Shown: positions 54,601-64,000 of the stretch, piece after piece
How positions within the stretch are numbered: the stretch's first letter is position 1
Layout: every line of letters begins with the position of its first letter
From: Protonemura montana
Taxonomy: Eukaryota > Arthropoda > Insecta > Plecoptera > Nemouridae
Length of the DNA: 64,000 nucleotides
Assembly: GCA_947568835.1 (NCBI GenBank)
Contig: OX387603.1
Span: 7,809,943 to 7,873,942 of the forward strand
Reading direction: 5' to 3'
Translations under genes and position numbers: made by a program
Notes under the pieces: generated by a model
What the model was told of the DNA's origin: nothing
What the model saw: only the letters and a program-made list of their open reading frames with translations
The model's database searches: none

Positions 54601-56627
54601 ATGCACTCATTTTCCCCCCATTTATAGTTTTTGAAGAGACGTTAATTGATCTATGAACCATGAAGAATGTCATACAGATTGCAATACCGATTGCAATCTC
54701 ACTAGAGCCGTTAAAGATAACCAAGAGCTCTTGTTTTAACTTTTTGTTGAGGTTATGATCAAAAAAAGCATAGTGGCGTGCCTGCTATGTACGCATCATA
54801 TGGTTTGCATATTTCAGAAAAGAAATGCATCTCTTTTAAATGCACTCTTTGCAATCGATTTTTTATTTTCTATCACACGACAAACCCAATTCATCTCCGC
54901 TCGATCACACACGAATGTGATGCATGTTTATGACTTCTTGATACATGGCCTGTCACTTTCCGAGAATGTTTTTATCCTCTTCCATGCTAAGTAATTCCTA
55001 GTTGTTATCGGCGTTTTCTGTTGAGAGGTCTGGATCTCTTCCACACCGAATTACCAACGAGATTCACACATCACTTAATTGAAGGCGTAACAGTGAATCT
55101 CCAGCATTGGGAAGTTGGATATGTTTTATGTCGCCATGTGCCAACCGGGAGGAATAAAAGGAAGGATACTTTCAGCTTTCAAGCCCAACAATAATTTTAC
55201 TTTAACGATGCAACCAGACAGGATGAAAATGCTTTGACATTTTCGAGTAGAGGCGCCAGGTAAGAGTTACGCAACAAACTAAGAACACTTTTCTTTGACA
55301 TTTTTTCCCTAAAATCCTTACATGTTAAAGCGTGAAGCGATAAACATCACATGAGAGAGTTACACAAAATCGACAATTGTGTATCAAATATTTTTCCCCC
55401 GCGAGTACGATCTATCCTTTTCCAGGTCTCGCGGCGCACAACTTGTAACAAAGGACGACGCGAACAGGGCAATAAAAGGTAAACCACTCGGTGGTCGAAC
55501 GGTGTACCTTTCACTAACGGCGTGACAACCTGTGGGAACGGGGTGCCTGTAGGGTGACGTCCGAAATGTGACGATCTCAAAGCCATTAATAACTCATTTT
55601 CATTAGCTTGCGATGCGGTGGACGCATAATTACAAAGCGATTGTGTCGGCTGGGAGTGCAGCGAGCCGGTCAGTACGGGCTGGGTCGAACAATGTAACTG
55701 TAATTAGAGCACTGAGGATTAATGGACAACTACAAGTTGACTCGGCTGCTGGGCACGCTGATTATGGCGAGCAGAGGAACCGGAACCTCTGGAATTGATT
55801 CAACCCTTTGGTGTTGCAAAGCGCGATGAATCATTATCGCCTCAAACCGTTTTTCCGGTTTCTTTTCAGGGGACAAGATGTGTGATATAATTTGTCATAG
55901 TCTCATGGGCGCAAAGTGCAAACATTTTTGGTTCTTTGTAAAATAATTTTATTATTTACCGGATCAACGAATCTGAACTACCTTATTCGGGTTCATTTGA
56001 TTCTTTCAACTTTTCCAATTGGTTTTGTTAACCTTTCATCCCGTTATAAATGATTGAAAAACACGTGTTCTTATTTTGTTTTCCGATTGAGGGATTCCAG
56101 CAGCATTTTATGGGCATAAGCCATCGTCATAAGCAGCCGTTTGTGAGCCTGTTAGTTGGTGTGGTTTGATTTGATAACATTTGGCATGTATTAATTGTTA
56201 TCTAGTCTATGGCAAAGAAATTAATTGGTAAAGATATTTTCCGATGTATGCCATTTGAAATGCAGTTTCCTGTAATAGGTCGTTTGCTTAAGAAAAAAAA
56301 GGACACTTTCACCCTGATTTCAACTGTCCAATGACTACTGCACCTTGCTCTGATCTGATGACGTTAGTCCTGACGTTAGAGCTAAGTTCTGACTAAGCCT
56401 CTGTACTGACCCTCACTGATCCTGTCACCGTCCTGAACTCGCTTCGTCCCCGAAGTCATGTCTTCAAGCTCCAGAAGGTTGCTGACGGAAAAGCGACGTG
56501 AGTTTTCCGACGCTGACGCCGATGCCGACGCCGACGCCGAGTAGGAGACCAATTCTGTGTTTGGCGTCGCGACGCCAGACGATGGGAAGACCGAAGGCGG
56601 CATTAGAAGTCCTCCGTAGCTAAGCAT
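48676..56627 (-). CDS. Prrx: Prrx paired-like homeobox transcription factor, 272 aa
   Basis: Exons in transcript order: 56627-56411, 52236-52058, 49337-49193, 49106-48966 and 48812-48676; phases 1, 0, 1, 1 match. Exon 1 carries an Ala-Ser run (residues 30-40) and [10 protein letters not shown], the N-terminal motif of vertebrate Prrx1/2. The homeodomain (87-146) is [36 protein letters not shown], then [14 protein letters not shown], with Gln at position 50 and Asn at 51; an intron splits it between positions 46 and 47, as usual for paired-class genes. [10 protein letters not shown] and the C-terminal OAR motif [16 protein letters not shown] (253-268) also match Prrx. It is a nuclear DNA-binding regulator; in vertebrates Prrx acts in mesenchyme. 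The Drosophila counterpart would be CG9876. Intron 1 is 4.2 kb with several GC-rich islands. Confidence 0.95.
49921..49990 (+). repeat. SINE-like family B fragment, copy 3
   Basis: GCCACAGGGCAAGTTGTCAAAAC... followed by GTGCCGCTAAAGAC matches the 3' half of the element at 18343-18465. It lies in Prrx intron 2 and ends in an A-rich tail. Confidence 0.5.
51100..51310. other. GC-rich island in Prrx intron 2
   Basis: This segment is distinctly GC-richer than its surroundings and open in frames on both strands (51112-51486 plus; 51029-51280 minus). No protein family is recognisable. A regulatory element or an alternative exon of Prrx are both possible. Confidence 0.25.
52058..52236 (-). CDS. Prrx: Prrx exon 2: homeodomain helices 1-2
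   Basis: Encodes residues 73-132, from [20 protein letters not shown] to SEARVQ. The acceptor CAG is followed by AG GAC, completing the GAG codon begun by the last base of exon 1. That junction confirms the link to the distant exon 1 at 56.4-56.6 kb. Confidence 0.95.
54120..54250. other. GC-rich island in Prrx intron 1, alternative exon candidate
   Basis: On the minus strand one frame reads an Ala-Ser run ([10 protein letters not shown]) that echoes the Ala-Ser run of Prrx exon 1, encoded by a similar GCGTCGGCGTC repeat. The frame stays open from about 54190 to 54042. No clean acceptor and donor pair in the required phase was identified. Confidence 0.25.
55610..55790. promoter_or_regulatory. 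candidate enhancer: TAAT-core cluster in Prrx intron 1
   Basis: Four homeodomain-type cores (ATAATTAC at about 55626, GTAATTAG at about 55702, GATTAATGG at about 55715 and GATTATGG at about 55761) lie within 150 bases of relatively GC-rich sequence. Intronic position in a homeobox gene suggests auto- or cross-regulation, but this is inference. Confidence 0.25.
56411..56627 (-). CDS. Prrx: Prrx exon 1: N-terminus with [10 protein letters not shown] motif
   Basis: Encodes residues 1-72. The ATG at 56627 is the first in the open frame. An imperfect GCGTCG-type hexamer repeat encodes the Ala-Ser run. The donor is GTCAGT after GAG G, giving a phase-1 join to exon 2. Conservation of the FSVS-LL-LE motif with vertebrate Prrx1 is what identified this exon. 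Confidence 0.88.
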
Positions 56628-59600
56628 AACTCCGTAGCACTGTTTTAATTTTATGAAAAGGGTTGTTCACAGGTTCACCAATTTCTTTAATTTAAATTAC
56701 AGGGCAAAGATTTTTTACACGCTTACAGTTTCATCAAATCACTTTTTGCGAAATTAAAAACGTAATACGAAAAGTGGCGACGACGGAAGAAATTAATTCC
56801 AACATAACACTATAAATAATTCGATAAATTTTAACCACTAAAAATAATTTGGAACTTTAGCGATGCGAGAAGGCTCTAATCGAGAAACCCATAAATTAGA
56901 CGCGAGAAAACGCCGTCAAGTCCTGTAATTCACTAACGAAATAATTCGCTGTGCGTCCAATCCTAGCTGCCTGGTAGCACCGAGTGTCTGATCACATTCA
57001 AAGGAACTAGTTGTTCTCGAATCACTTAGCTGGCGGGGACGGTGATGACCCGCGATCCCTGAACGTCTTAGACAGCAGACTTACACACACTCACGCACAC
57101 GCACGAGTGTGGGGCCCAAAATGGGCGGTGGGGGCGCCGAGCCAGCAGTGGAGTGTCCCATCCCACCACGTGGGGGTTGGGGACCCACCTACGAAATCAG
57201 CTCCGCCTCTAGGGAAGAAAAAAAATGAGCGAAGATGGATTGAGTTCGGTTTGAAAATTATGACGCCAGAAAATGAGTTTGGTTTTGTTGTTTCACAACA
57301 GCATCGCTTCTTGTTTGGACTGAGATTAGACGCAGTGGTAAGATGAATTGATAGTCTGCTTGTCGTATGCTCATACAGAAAACAATTAGATACATAAAGA
57401 TCAGTTTTTATCTCATTAGGTCAGACATTTTTTAGAGTATTTTGGACTTATACTTTGACGAAAACGATAAATATTTTCTTTCAGGAAAATCCCGTTGTAT
57501 GAAAGTGAAAACTTCGTATTTATAGACTATAGAAGGAAAATACATATTTTTTTGCGATTGTTTTTGATATGTCTATAACAACACAGTTATTCGTTATATT
57601 ATCTAGCCTTGAAATTAATTTTTATATTATTAAATTGCAACCATATAATAACCAAATAAGCCTTTTGTCATTTTCCCAAAAATATAAAACCTCTTGCCTA
57701 ACTTCTACGTCGAAACTAAAACAGCTCGCAAGACAAATCTTTGCATCTGCCCATTAATTAATCATCAACAAGAAGCTCTGTACAATTACGCCGGCAAATT
57801 TCCAGTAATTTTCCAGTATTTAACCAAACTAGGTAGCGGCTTGTTAAGGACAGTACTAACATGACCAACATGCCGATCTCCCTATGCAAGATAACAACGT
57901 AGCAGTCCCGTACACAAAGCATGCTTCTGTCTGCATTTCGTGTTCATGAAATCCCCACTCAGAACAACGTGCCCTGTAACTGGAGATCACACGTTGAAAG
58001 CGCCATGCCGACAAAGTCGACGCATCTTGGAAGAGACACCGGCATGGCCTAGCTGGAGCCGCAAGTCGCCTTCGGAAAACTTGACCTTCACAAACCACTT
58101 ACTGTGCGTGCCGGATGTCGGGCATGGGTCCTGTGCCGCCTGCGAATTGTCGATGGAGAGGGAAGTTTTGGGGGAAAGTGCGGTGTGTTGATTAGATAAT
58201 CTTATAATTAATGCGATCTGCTAATGGTGAGGGCTGTCTGAAAACTAAAACTGAAATTTTAGATTGCATTGCACTCTTTATTTAAAAAAGACGTCCAAGT
58301 TTGGTTTTCGAATTACGCTGTTTCTGTAAGATTTTCAATATCGAAGCGAAATTTGGGCAAATAATTGGTTTATAGACAACAAACAACAAAAAAGAAAAAA
58401 AGAGAGGCTCAAAATATAGAAAAAATATATTCCAAACGGATATATCACTGTATAATCGGATAGTTACTTGTTACATGATGTAAAATTCTCTAAAAATTGG
58501 TGAAAACTTGCTGGAATCTAGTTGAGCTAAGAAATCCTCATACGGAACGGAAATAAAGCTTTGACGCCACGAAACATGTGATTTTAAATCATGCTAAAGC
58601 ATGGAACACCCAACGCTAGCAGAAGTCTAGAAAATCTTCATCGGAGTTATTTATAATCAACTTGTTTTTTAAATCACGCCAGCGATAATTAAAGTCATTG
58701 ACATTAATTGTGAGTCTGCAGCAGGTTAGTAGCCGTAAAGTAAGGAGCCCCAGGGGTGACGGTTGGTGGGGTACAAAATACACTCATCACATTAACTTTA
58801 CTAGCACAAGCGAGTCGTTCGTCAAACGGGGAGGAAATCTTGTCAACGAATTTGATAAACATCGTTTTCTTTTACTCACTTTACTTTGCGCGCATTCCAA
58901 ACATCTTTTTCTGCCACTGTTTGAGATCGAAAATTAATGTCAACTCCTAGTTTATGACGTTTCAAAGTTTTGCGGCTGGAAGCAGCACAAGCGAGAGGCT
59001 TTCAGTTAAAAAAAACCTTTTACCCCAGATGAAGATACAGGTTATTATTATTTACCACTTTAAAGGATTCCAAAATATATCAAAATTGTGTAAATTTATC
59101 GCGCCGTTCGTAATTAGCCATGTGACTAATTTTAATGAAGATTTTTATGTCGTCTAAGTTTTTATGACGTTTGAACCAATTTCATCATGGAAGCCGTGAG
59201 AGCCCGATTTGAAAATCTTTCCGTTGGCTTTGGGAATAACGGATTCATAAAACAATGATCGGCATTTTCAAACGGACAGGTGCGCGCGCCGGTCGGGTGG
59301 TAACTGACCCGTGAAAATGTCTCAGCTGTCACTGTCAAATCAAAGCAAATCACAAAACTGAGATATGTATTTTATGACTTAGATAATTAATCGAGTCATT
59401 GTTTTATTCTACTGTGCATTAATTTAGCTAGCTAAATGTGTTCATTGAAATTGGAAAACGATTTCCATGATTTGTGCACTAGAGCGTTGAATATAGAGAC
59501 AGGAAATTTAACCGGTTTCCTTGATAAACACTGCGAGTTACAGGTAATTTACAAACCGAAATCTCATCATAGAGAATAATTTATTAATTTACCTTTATTT

Positions 59601-62600
59601 AATTTTATTTCTCTTTGTTCGTTTATTATTTTGAACTTAAAAGTCTTCTACTGTAGAAAAAAAAACAGATTCACCTCATGATGTTTAGCACCTACAGTGA
59701 TGCTTTCCACACAACCAAAACCATGGGTAACAAGCGGATGTCCCAAACATTGCCAACGACGAACCCATAAAAAATGATTACTACCACGTTTACACCCATT
59801 TCAGGATGCAATCTGACTTGCATTATTTTACCCAACACATTGGACACGTACCATACGAATCTTTAGCGCTTCCAGAAATCGCATTCGTCCACCGGAACTC
59901 GTAATGTCCTCAGTCGGTCGTATACCAGTCCGGTTTGGCATGATGAAGACATCGAATAGACCGCTAGTGACAGGTGGAAAAGTGTTAATGTGATAATGAG
60001 ACGCCTTCTAATGAGAGGAAAGATTTTGATTTATCTCGTGCTGAGTATGGGATGGGAGAAATAATAGGAAGAGGTCCTGGCGCTGGCGCCTGGGTTGGCG
60101 CCCTACCGCACCGCTTTACGAAGTGGAACGTTTAGATAGCAGGATGTTGTTTTGCGCTGGTTGGATTGGGTCTGGCTAAATGATGCCACCCGCAAGTTGT
60201 GCGAAAATCTTCAGGGGAGATTTGAGGTTTCGTTTTCTCTCATAATTAACGCTCACGAAGAATTTATTTTTTTACGGTTTGAATGAAGTAAGAAGAACTG
60301 CTAAGCGTTTGAACGTTTTACCATAGGGTTAATGTTAAACTGTCTCCGCGCGAAATTTCCGCCAAATTACTTCTTTGCCGGAAAAAAAGAGAGTGCCTTT
60401 AGGTGGAATCACCGTCGTTTCGATTGTCTGGCATTTTCATTTCGTTATTTCTTGCAGACTACTCGCGTTTGAGACTGATTTACACCCAACGAATCTTTAT
60501 TGATGTTAACCTCAACGATTGATATACAGCTATCGATATTCTGAGTCGTAATTATTTAATTGTGATAGTTTGATAAAAATGACGGCTGCAAGAGCCATAG
60601 GTTTGCACCTACTGTTACCATGTGTTCGTTAACTTAGCCAAAAGTTTAACATCTGACTTTGCCAATAACCTCAATGGTACATCAATGATCAGGCATCGAA
60701 GCCAAATGAAGAGGAAATTTAAACGACAAACTTGGAATGTCGCAACAACATTGTAATGTTTGAACTTTGAATAGGTGATAACATGACGGTTAAGATTTCC
60801 TATTTAGCAGCCTGAAACCTGAAACTAAGAATTACCATATTTTACCATCTCAGATATTTGCAACGTTGTAATAACTCGCAAATCCATCCGTTTCCGACGA
60901 AGGAAAAGGAAAAAAATCACTGTTGTGTGATTTTGAATGGGTTGGTAATGCAAGGATGCTAGGCGTGGAAAGAATTTTCTTAAGATTCGCAAAATGTAAA
61001 AAAAAAGTGGTTTCACCGGCGTATGAGAACGCACTGCAAATTTATCTTTCTCCCACGTTTGCAATTGCATCTTGCAGTTGAGCACAACCAATAGTACAAC
61101 AAATTTGAAAGGAAATGGGAAGGTCTTTGGTACTGCTGCAGCAACCAGATTAGTTCTACTTGCATACTTGCAAAATAAAATAAAAACTAGCATAAAAACA
61201 CATTGCCGCCCCATTATTCAGTTACGAGTTTAGTGCTAAACTTCGGTACAGACAGGACATGGAATATATTTGAATAAAATATGCGTAACATCAGCTTGCA
61301 AACATTCCCCCGCGTTGCACGCATAATTATAACACGACCCTGCAGGAGCTGGAGTCGTTTTAAGGGCGGTCCAGTTCGCGCTAGATCCCGGAAATGCACA
61401 CGCATTGAATCGAGTACGAAGCAACACGAGCCCCACTGGGACAAAATCATTCTGAATGGTCAAAGATTAAATGACGTCTAATTTGTAACTGACGTATTTT
61501 GACAATTGACAGAATGGAAGTGTGTCCTTAGGTGAATTACTTGAGTGTGACAATTGCAATTGATATCAAATTTATTTTCGACCGTTTCGCGTGTCGGTCA
61601 ACAGATTCTTGTCGTTACGGTAGAACTAAATTGCAATCTGTATTTTAATGTCCTGGTCGAACTAAGCCGATTATTGTGGTGACATACTGAACTGTACCCT
61701 TGAGGGAACATACCGGTAATTAGAATTGTACATCTGGACTATTGGTTTTATTGTAAACATGTGTCATATGTGAAATATTGTTTGCCAATTTAATAATGGT
61801 TCGTGCACAGTGCTTGTTTAGTTTTGGAATCGCGTTTGTCAAAAGCATTTATTGAATTTTCTTTTGTATTGACGTTAGCTATTAAAAATAATGTCAATCG
61901 GATATAAAATTAACTTTCAGGTTAAAATAAAACTTTTAAAACCACATGGCTATACGGCTCCTCCCAGGAAGCAAAAAGTAAATAACTCACATTCATTAAA
62001 TATGGGTTCATATTTTGGCCACTCACTAATAACGTATTGTACGGTCTGGTGGATATGTAGTGGGTGTTTTTGCATGGGGGTGCCGAGCATTGGGGTGGTT
62101 ACGGCTAAGTTATCATGTGTTGACATCGCGACTACGTCTGGCCAGCAAACACATGACACGTGGTTATGTTTAGGGAAGACATCCCTGAACTTGTGGGGGG
62201 GCTGGCTAATTCAGTCAATAGTCTTCGGTTTCAATCATTGCTGAAGACAGGGAGGAAGGAACTGACACTTCCGACTTGTCAATTAAGGGGCCTCTAGGGC
62301 TGTGCCGTAACTTGGAGTCTGCCGTTTAAACGTAGAGTGTACGTACCGTAACATTGCTCTTATTAGTCTATTTTTCGAAGTAAAGCTGTTTGATATCAAA
62401 TTTATTTTTCAGTAAAACGGTTTACTATGTCAGTGTCGTTGGTACTTTTTTGCATGCCCCAATTTCAAAATAATTTCAACTTTTGGTTGCAGTTTTTTGG
62501 CCATGATAACATATTTGATTTTCTCAACACAGAACTATGCAAAGTGTTTGATGCAATTTAGTATGGTAGTAAGGAAGAGAATTTGGATATAAAACCGCGA

Positions 62601-64000
62601 AGTGGTCAAAAAATATATTTCTTTGCTGTTCTAAGATGGGACAGCTGGAAGTCCCCAAAGCCCTAGTGCGTGCAAAGAACACGCAGAAACAAGCGTGCGG
62701 AATCACGCATGATTAAATTCGCGTTTTATTCAGGTCAAATTCACGACATTTTTATATTTTTAATGGCAAAAATTACTTAAAATTGCTCGAAAGCGGAACT
62801 ACATATGAAAAAGTTAAGTTCGTTATGTATGCTGTAGAGAAGTGGTCAAAAATGTCGTAAAACGATGGCTCTAAGCACTTGTTCTTGTTGTAGTCTGCAA
62901 TGATTCACATGATGAAATTTTAACGAGAAGCGGATTTCTGCTGGAGTTACGCAAAACAAGGTGCGAGTTTGGTTGGTCATAACCCTTTGCGCCCTTGGTC
63001 ATAACCTGTTTAGTCATCGGGATCCAAAACAACCACGGCAATCATTAACCAAACACGAAACAAGACAATTTAACAAAGATTTAATAAAAATCATATTTAA
63101 CCTATTAAAGTAATTGTGTTTACGTGTGAGACAGTCAGTTCTATTAATTCAAATTGTATCCCGAAGCCGTAGGAAATATTTGCATGTCAAATAAAAATAC
63201 CAACTTATTTCATCTTGTAGTATTTTTTGCCGTTATATTTTTTTTTTGTGTGTTGCCGAGCGTGTTCACAAAGCGACGACGACGTTGAACGTCGCTGATT
63301 GGATGTGACATCTTGGAAGACTTTCCAAGAGCGGGGCAAAGGCGAGAAGAAAACTAAAAATAACTGGCCACCTTTCTCAAACGTCGTGCCGTATATTTTG
63401 TCAGCTCGTTGGAATAACGTAATTAATTTTGAACGTGCATGCAAATAGATTATCATATCAATGGCAAAAACAAAAACTAGGTTCGTAAAAGCTTCGGAGA
63501 CGGTCGGTTGGACTTCGGTTCCGGGGTTGATTTCTGTATCGTGCGTCAAAATGTCAACCCTTACGTGATCTTCTGACAAGAGTTCATCAAGAATGTTGAA
63601 TAACTTTTGGTTTGAATTGCGATTCAAATTGGCACCCAAAGGGTGAATGAATTGAAATTAGCTTCGAATGTATAGGTGAGGTTGGTTTGTATAACTCTTT
63701 TCTTTTGCTTGGTTAGATGTCTTTGAAACAAACGGATTATTTTGAACGAAAAAAAGAACATTTCCGCATCACATCAACCCTAGCGGCCGTTCTTCATAAC
63801 TCTTTAAAAACAAACGACAAACTAATAAGTTCTACTACAAATTCAAAGATCTTGCAATCTAACATGTACTTGTGTGACAGAAGATAGTCCCTGGGATCAC
63901 TTGTCTTGCTTCTGACTTGCAAGGCGGCGTCCCATAAGAAGCTGTTTCCTTTCCCTTGGGTTCCGGACAGCACCGCTCACATGTGACAAGTTGAACGCCA
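56628..64000. other. upstream of Prrx: probable promoter, then no confirmed gene
   Basis: The first 600 bases should hold the Prrx 5' UTR and promoter; a GC-rich block at about 57060-57220 contains CA repeats, GGGCGGTGGGGG and CCACGTGG. Farther out I find only a GC-rich island (57940-58215) and a Cys-containing ORF (61236-61463), treated as findings. The minus ORF at 63205-63639 has no real ATG. No known family is recognised. Confidence 0.4.
57060..57220. promoter_or_regulatory. candidate Prrx promoter / CpG-rich block
   Basis: About 440-590 bases upstream of the Prrx ATG is a GC-rich segment with a GC-box-like GGGCGGTGGGGGC and an E-box palindrome CCACGTGG. There is no TATA box in the usual place. 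Its position and composition fit the promoter of a developmental regulator. Confidence 0.35.

Noticed and set aside
57011..57346. 111-codon plus-strand ORF upstream of Prrx
   Set aside because: Its openness is explained by the GC-rich promoter-like block; codons encode simple His/Thr repeats and no family is recognisable.
60825..61214. 129-codon minus-strand ORF with a hydrophobic start
   Set aside because: The first residues resemble a signal peptide, but the rest has no pattern and the ORF lacks gene context.
63205..63639. 144-codon minus-strand ORF at the right edge
   Set aside because: It opens with TTG, not ATG, has no convincing acceptor upstream, and ends in a Lys/Tyr-rich tail typical of AT-rich non-coding DNA. 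An exon of a gene beyond the window cannot be excluded.

Overview
This is a nuclear, AT-rich, intron-rich animal window, almost certainly from an insect. It carries a fibrillar collagen of a type Drosophila lacks, a Prrx-type homeobox gene, and a small amidated neuropeptide precursor that resembles the insect hanSolin family as I remember it. It also holds degenerate SINE and MITE-like repeats in introns. I think of a beetle or a similar insect, but the order is a guess. There is no prokaryotic, viral or CRISPR content.

Five multi-exon protein genes can be assembled with GT-AG introns and consistent phases. Plus strand: a 132-aa neuropeptide precursor (6811-7580, 2 exons), a 2051-aa fibrillar procollagen (11524-39893, 28 exons) and a 403-aa mitochondrial-type DUF2358/C6orf136-like protein (40826-45009, 7 exons). 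Minus strand: a 338-aa DUSP12/Yvh1 phosphatase (48153-46283, 7 exons) and a 272-aa Prrx paired-like homeobox protein (56627-48676, 5 exons). The first 6.8 kb and the last 7.4 kb hold no gene I can support, only weak ORFs, repeats and GC-rich islands.

The collagen dominates. It has a signal peptide, a TSPN/laminin-G-like domain, and a 432-codon single exon carrying a Ser/Gly-rich then very acidic variable region. A minor helix, a hinge, an uninterrupted major helix, a polybasic C-telopeptide and a COLFI propeptide follow. The assembled major helix is exactly 338 Gly-X-Y triplets (1014 residues), the canonical length, so no helix exon is missing. The COLFI domain keeps the six cysteines of the three intrachain disulfides but has lost both cysteines of the interchain pair.

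Collagen intron 3 contains a deleted Harbinger-like DNA transposon with terminal inverted repeats and a Myb/SANT-like exon broken by a stop codon. Other introns hold SINE fragments, a tRNA-derived SINE head, a 245-bp tandem duplication, a G-rich quadruplex candidate and three scattered copies of an unnamed short repeat. The genes are not co-functional as an operon; a mesenchymal-type transcription factor (Prrx) lying about 9 kb from a fibrillar collagen is suggestive at most. The least expected items are the collagen's architecture and the neuropeptide precursor.
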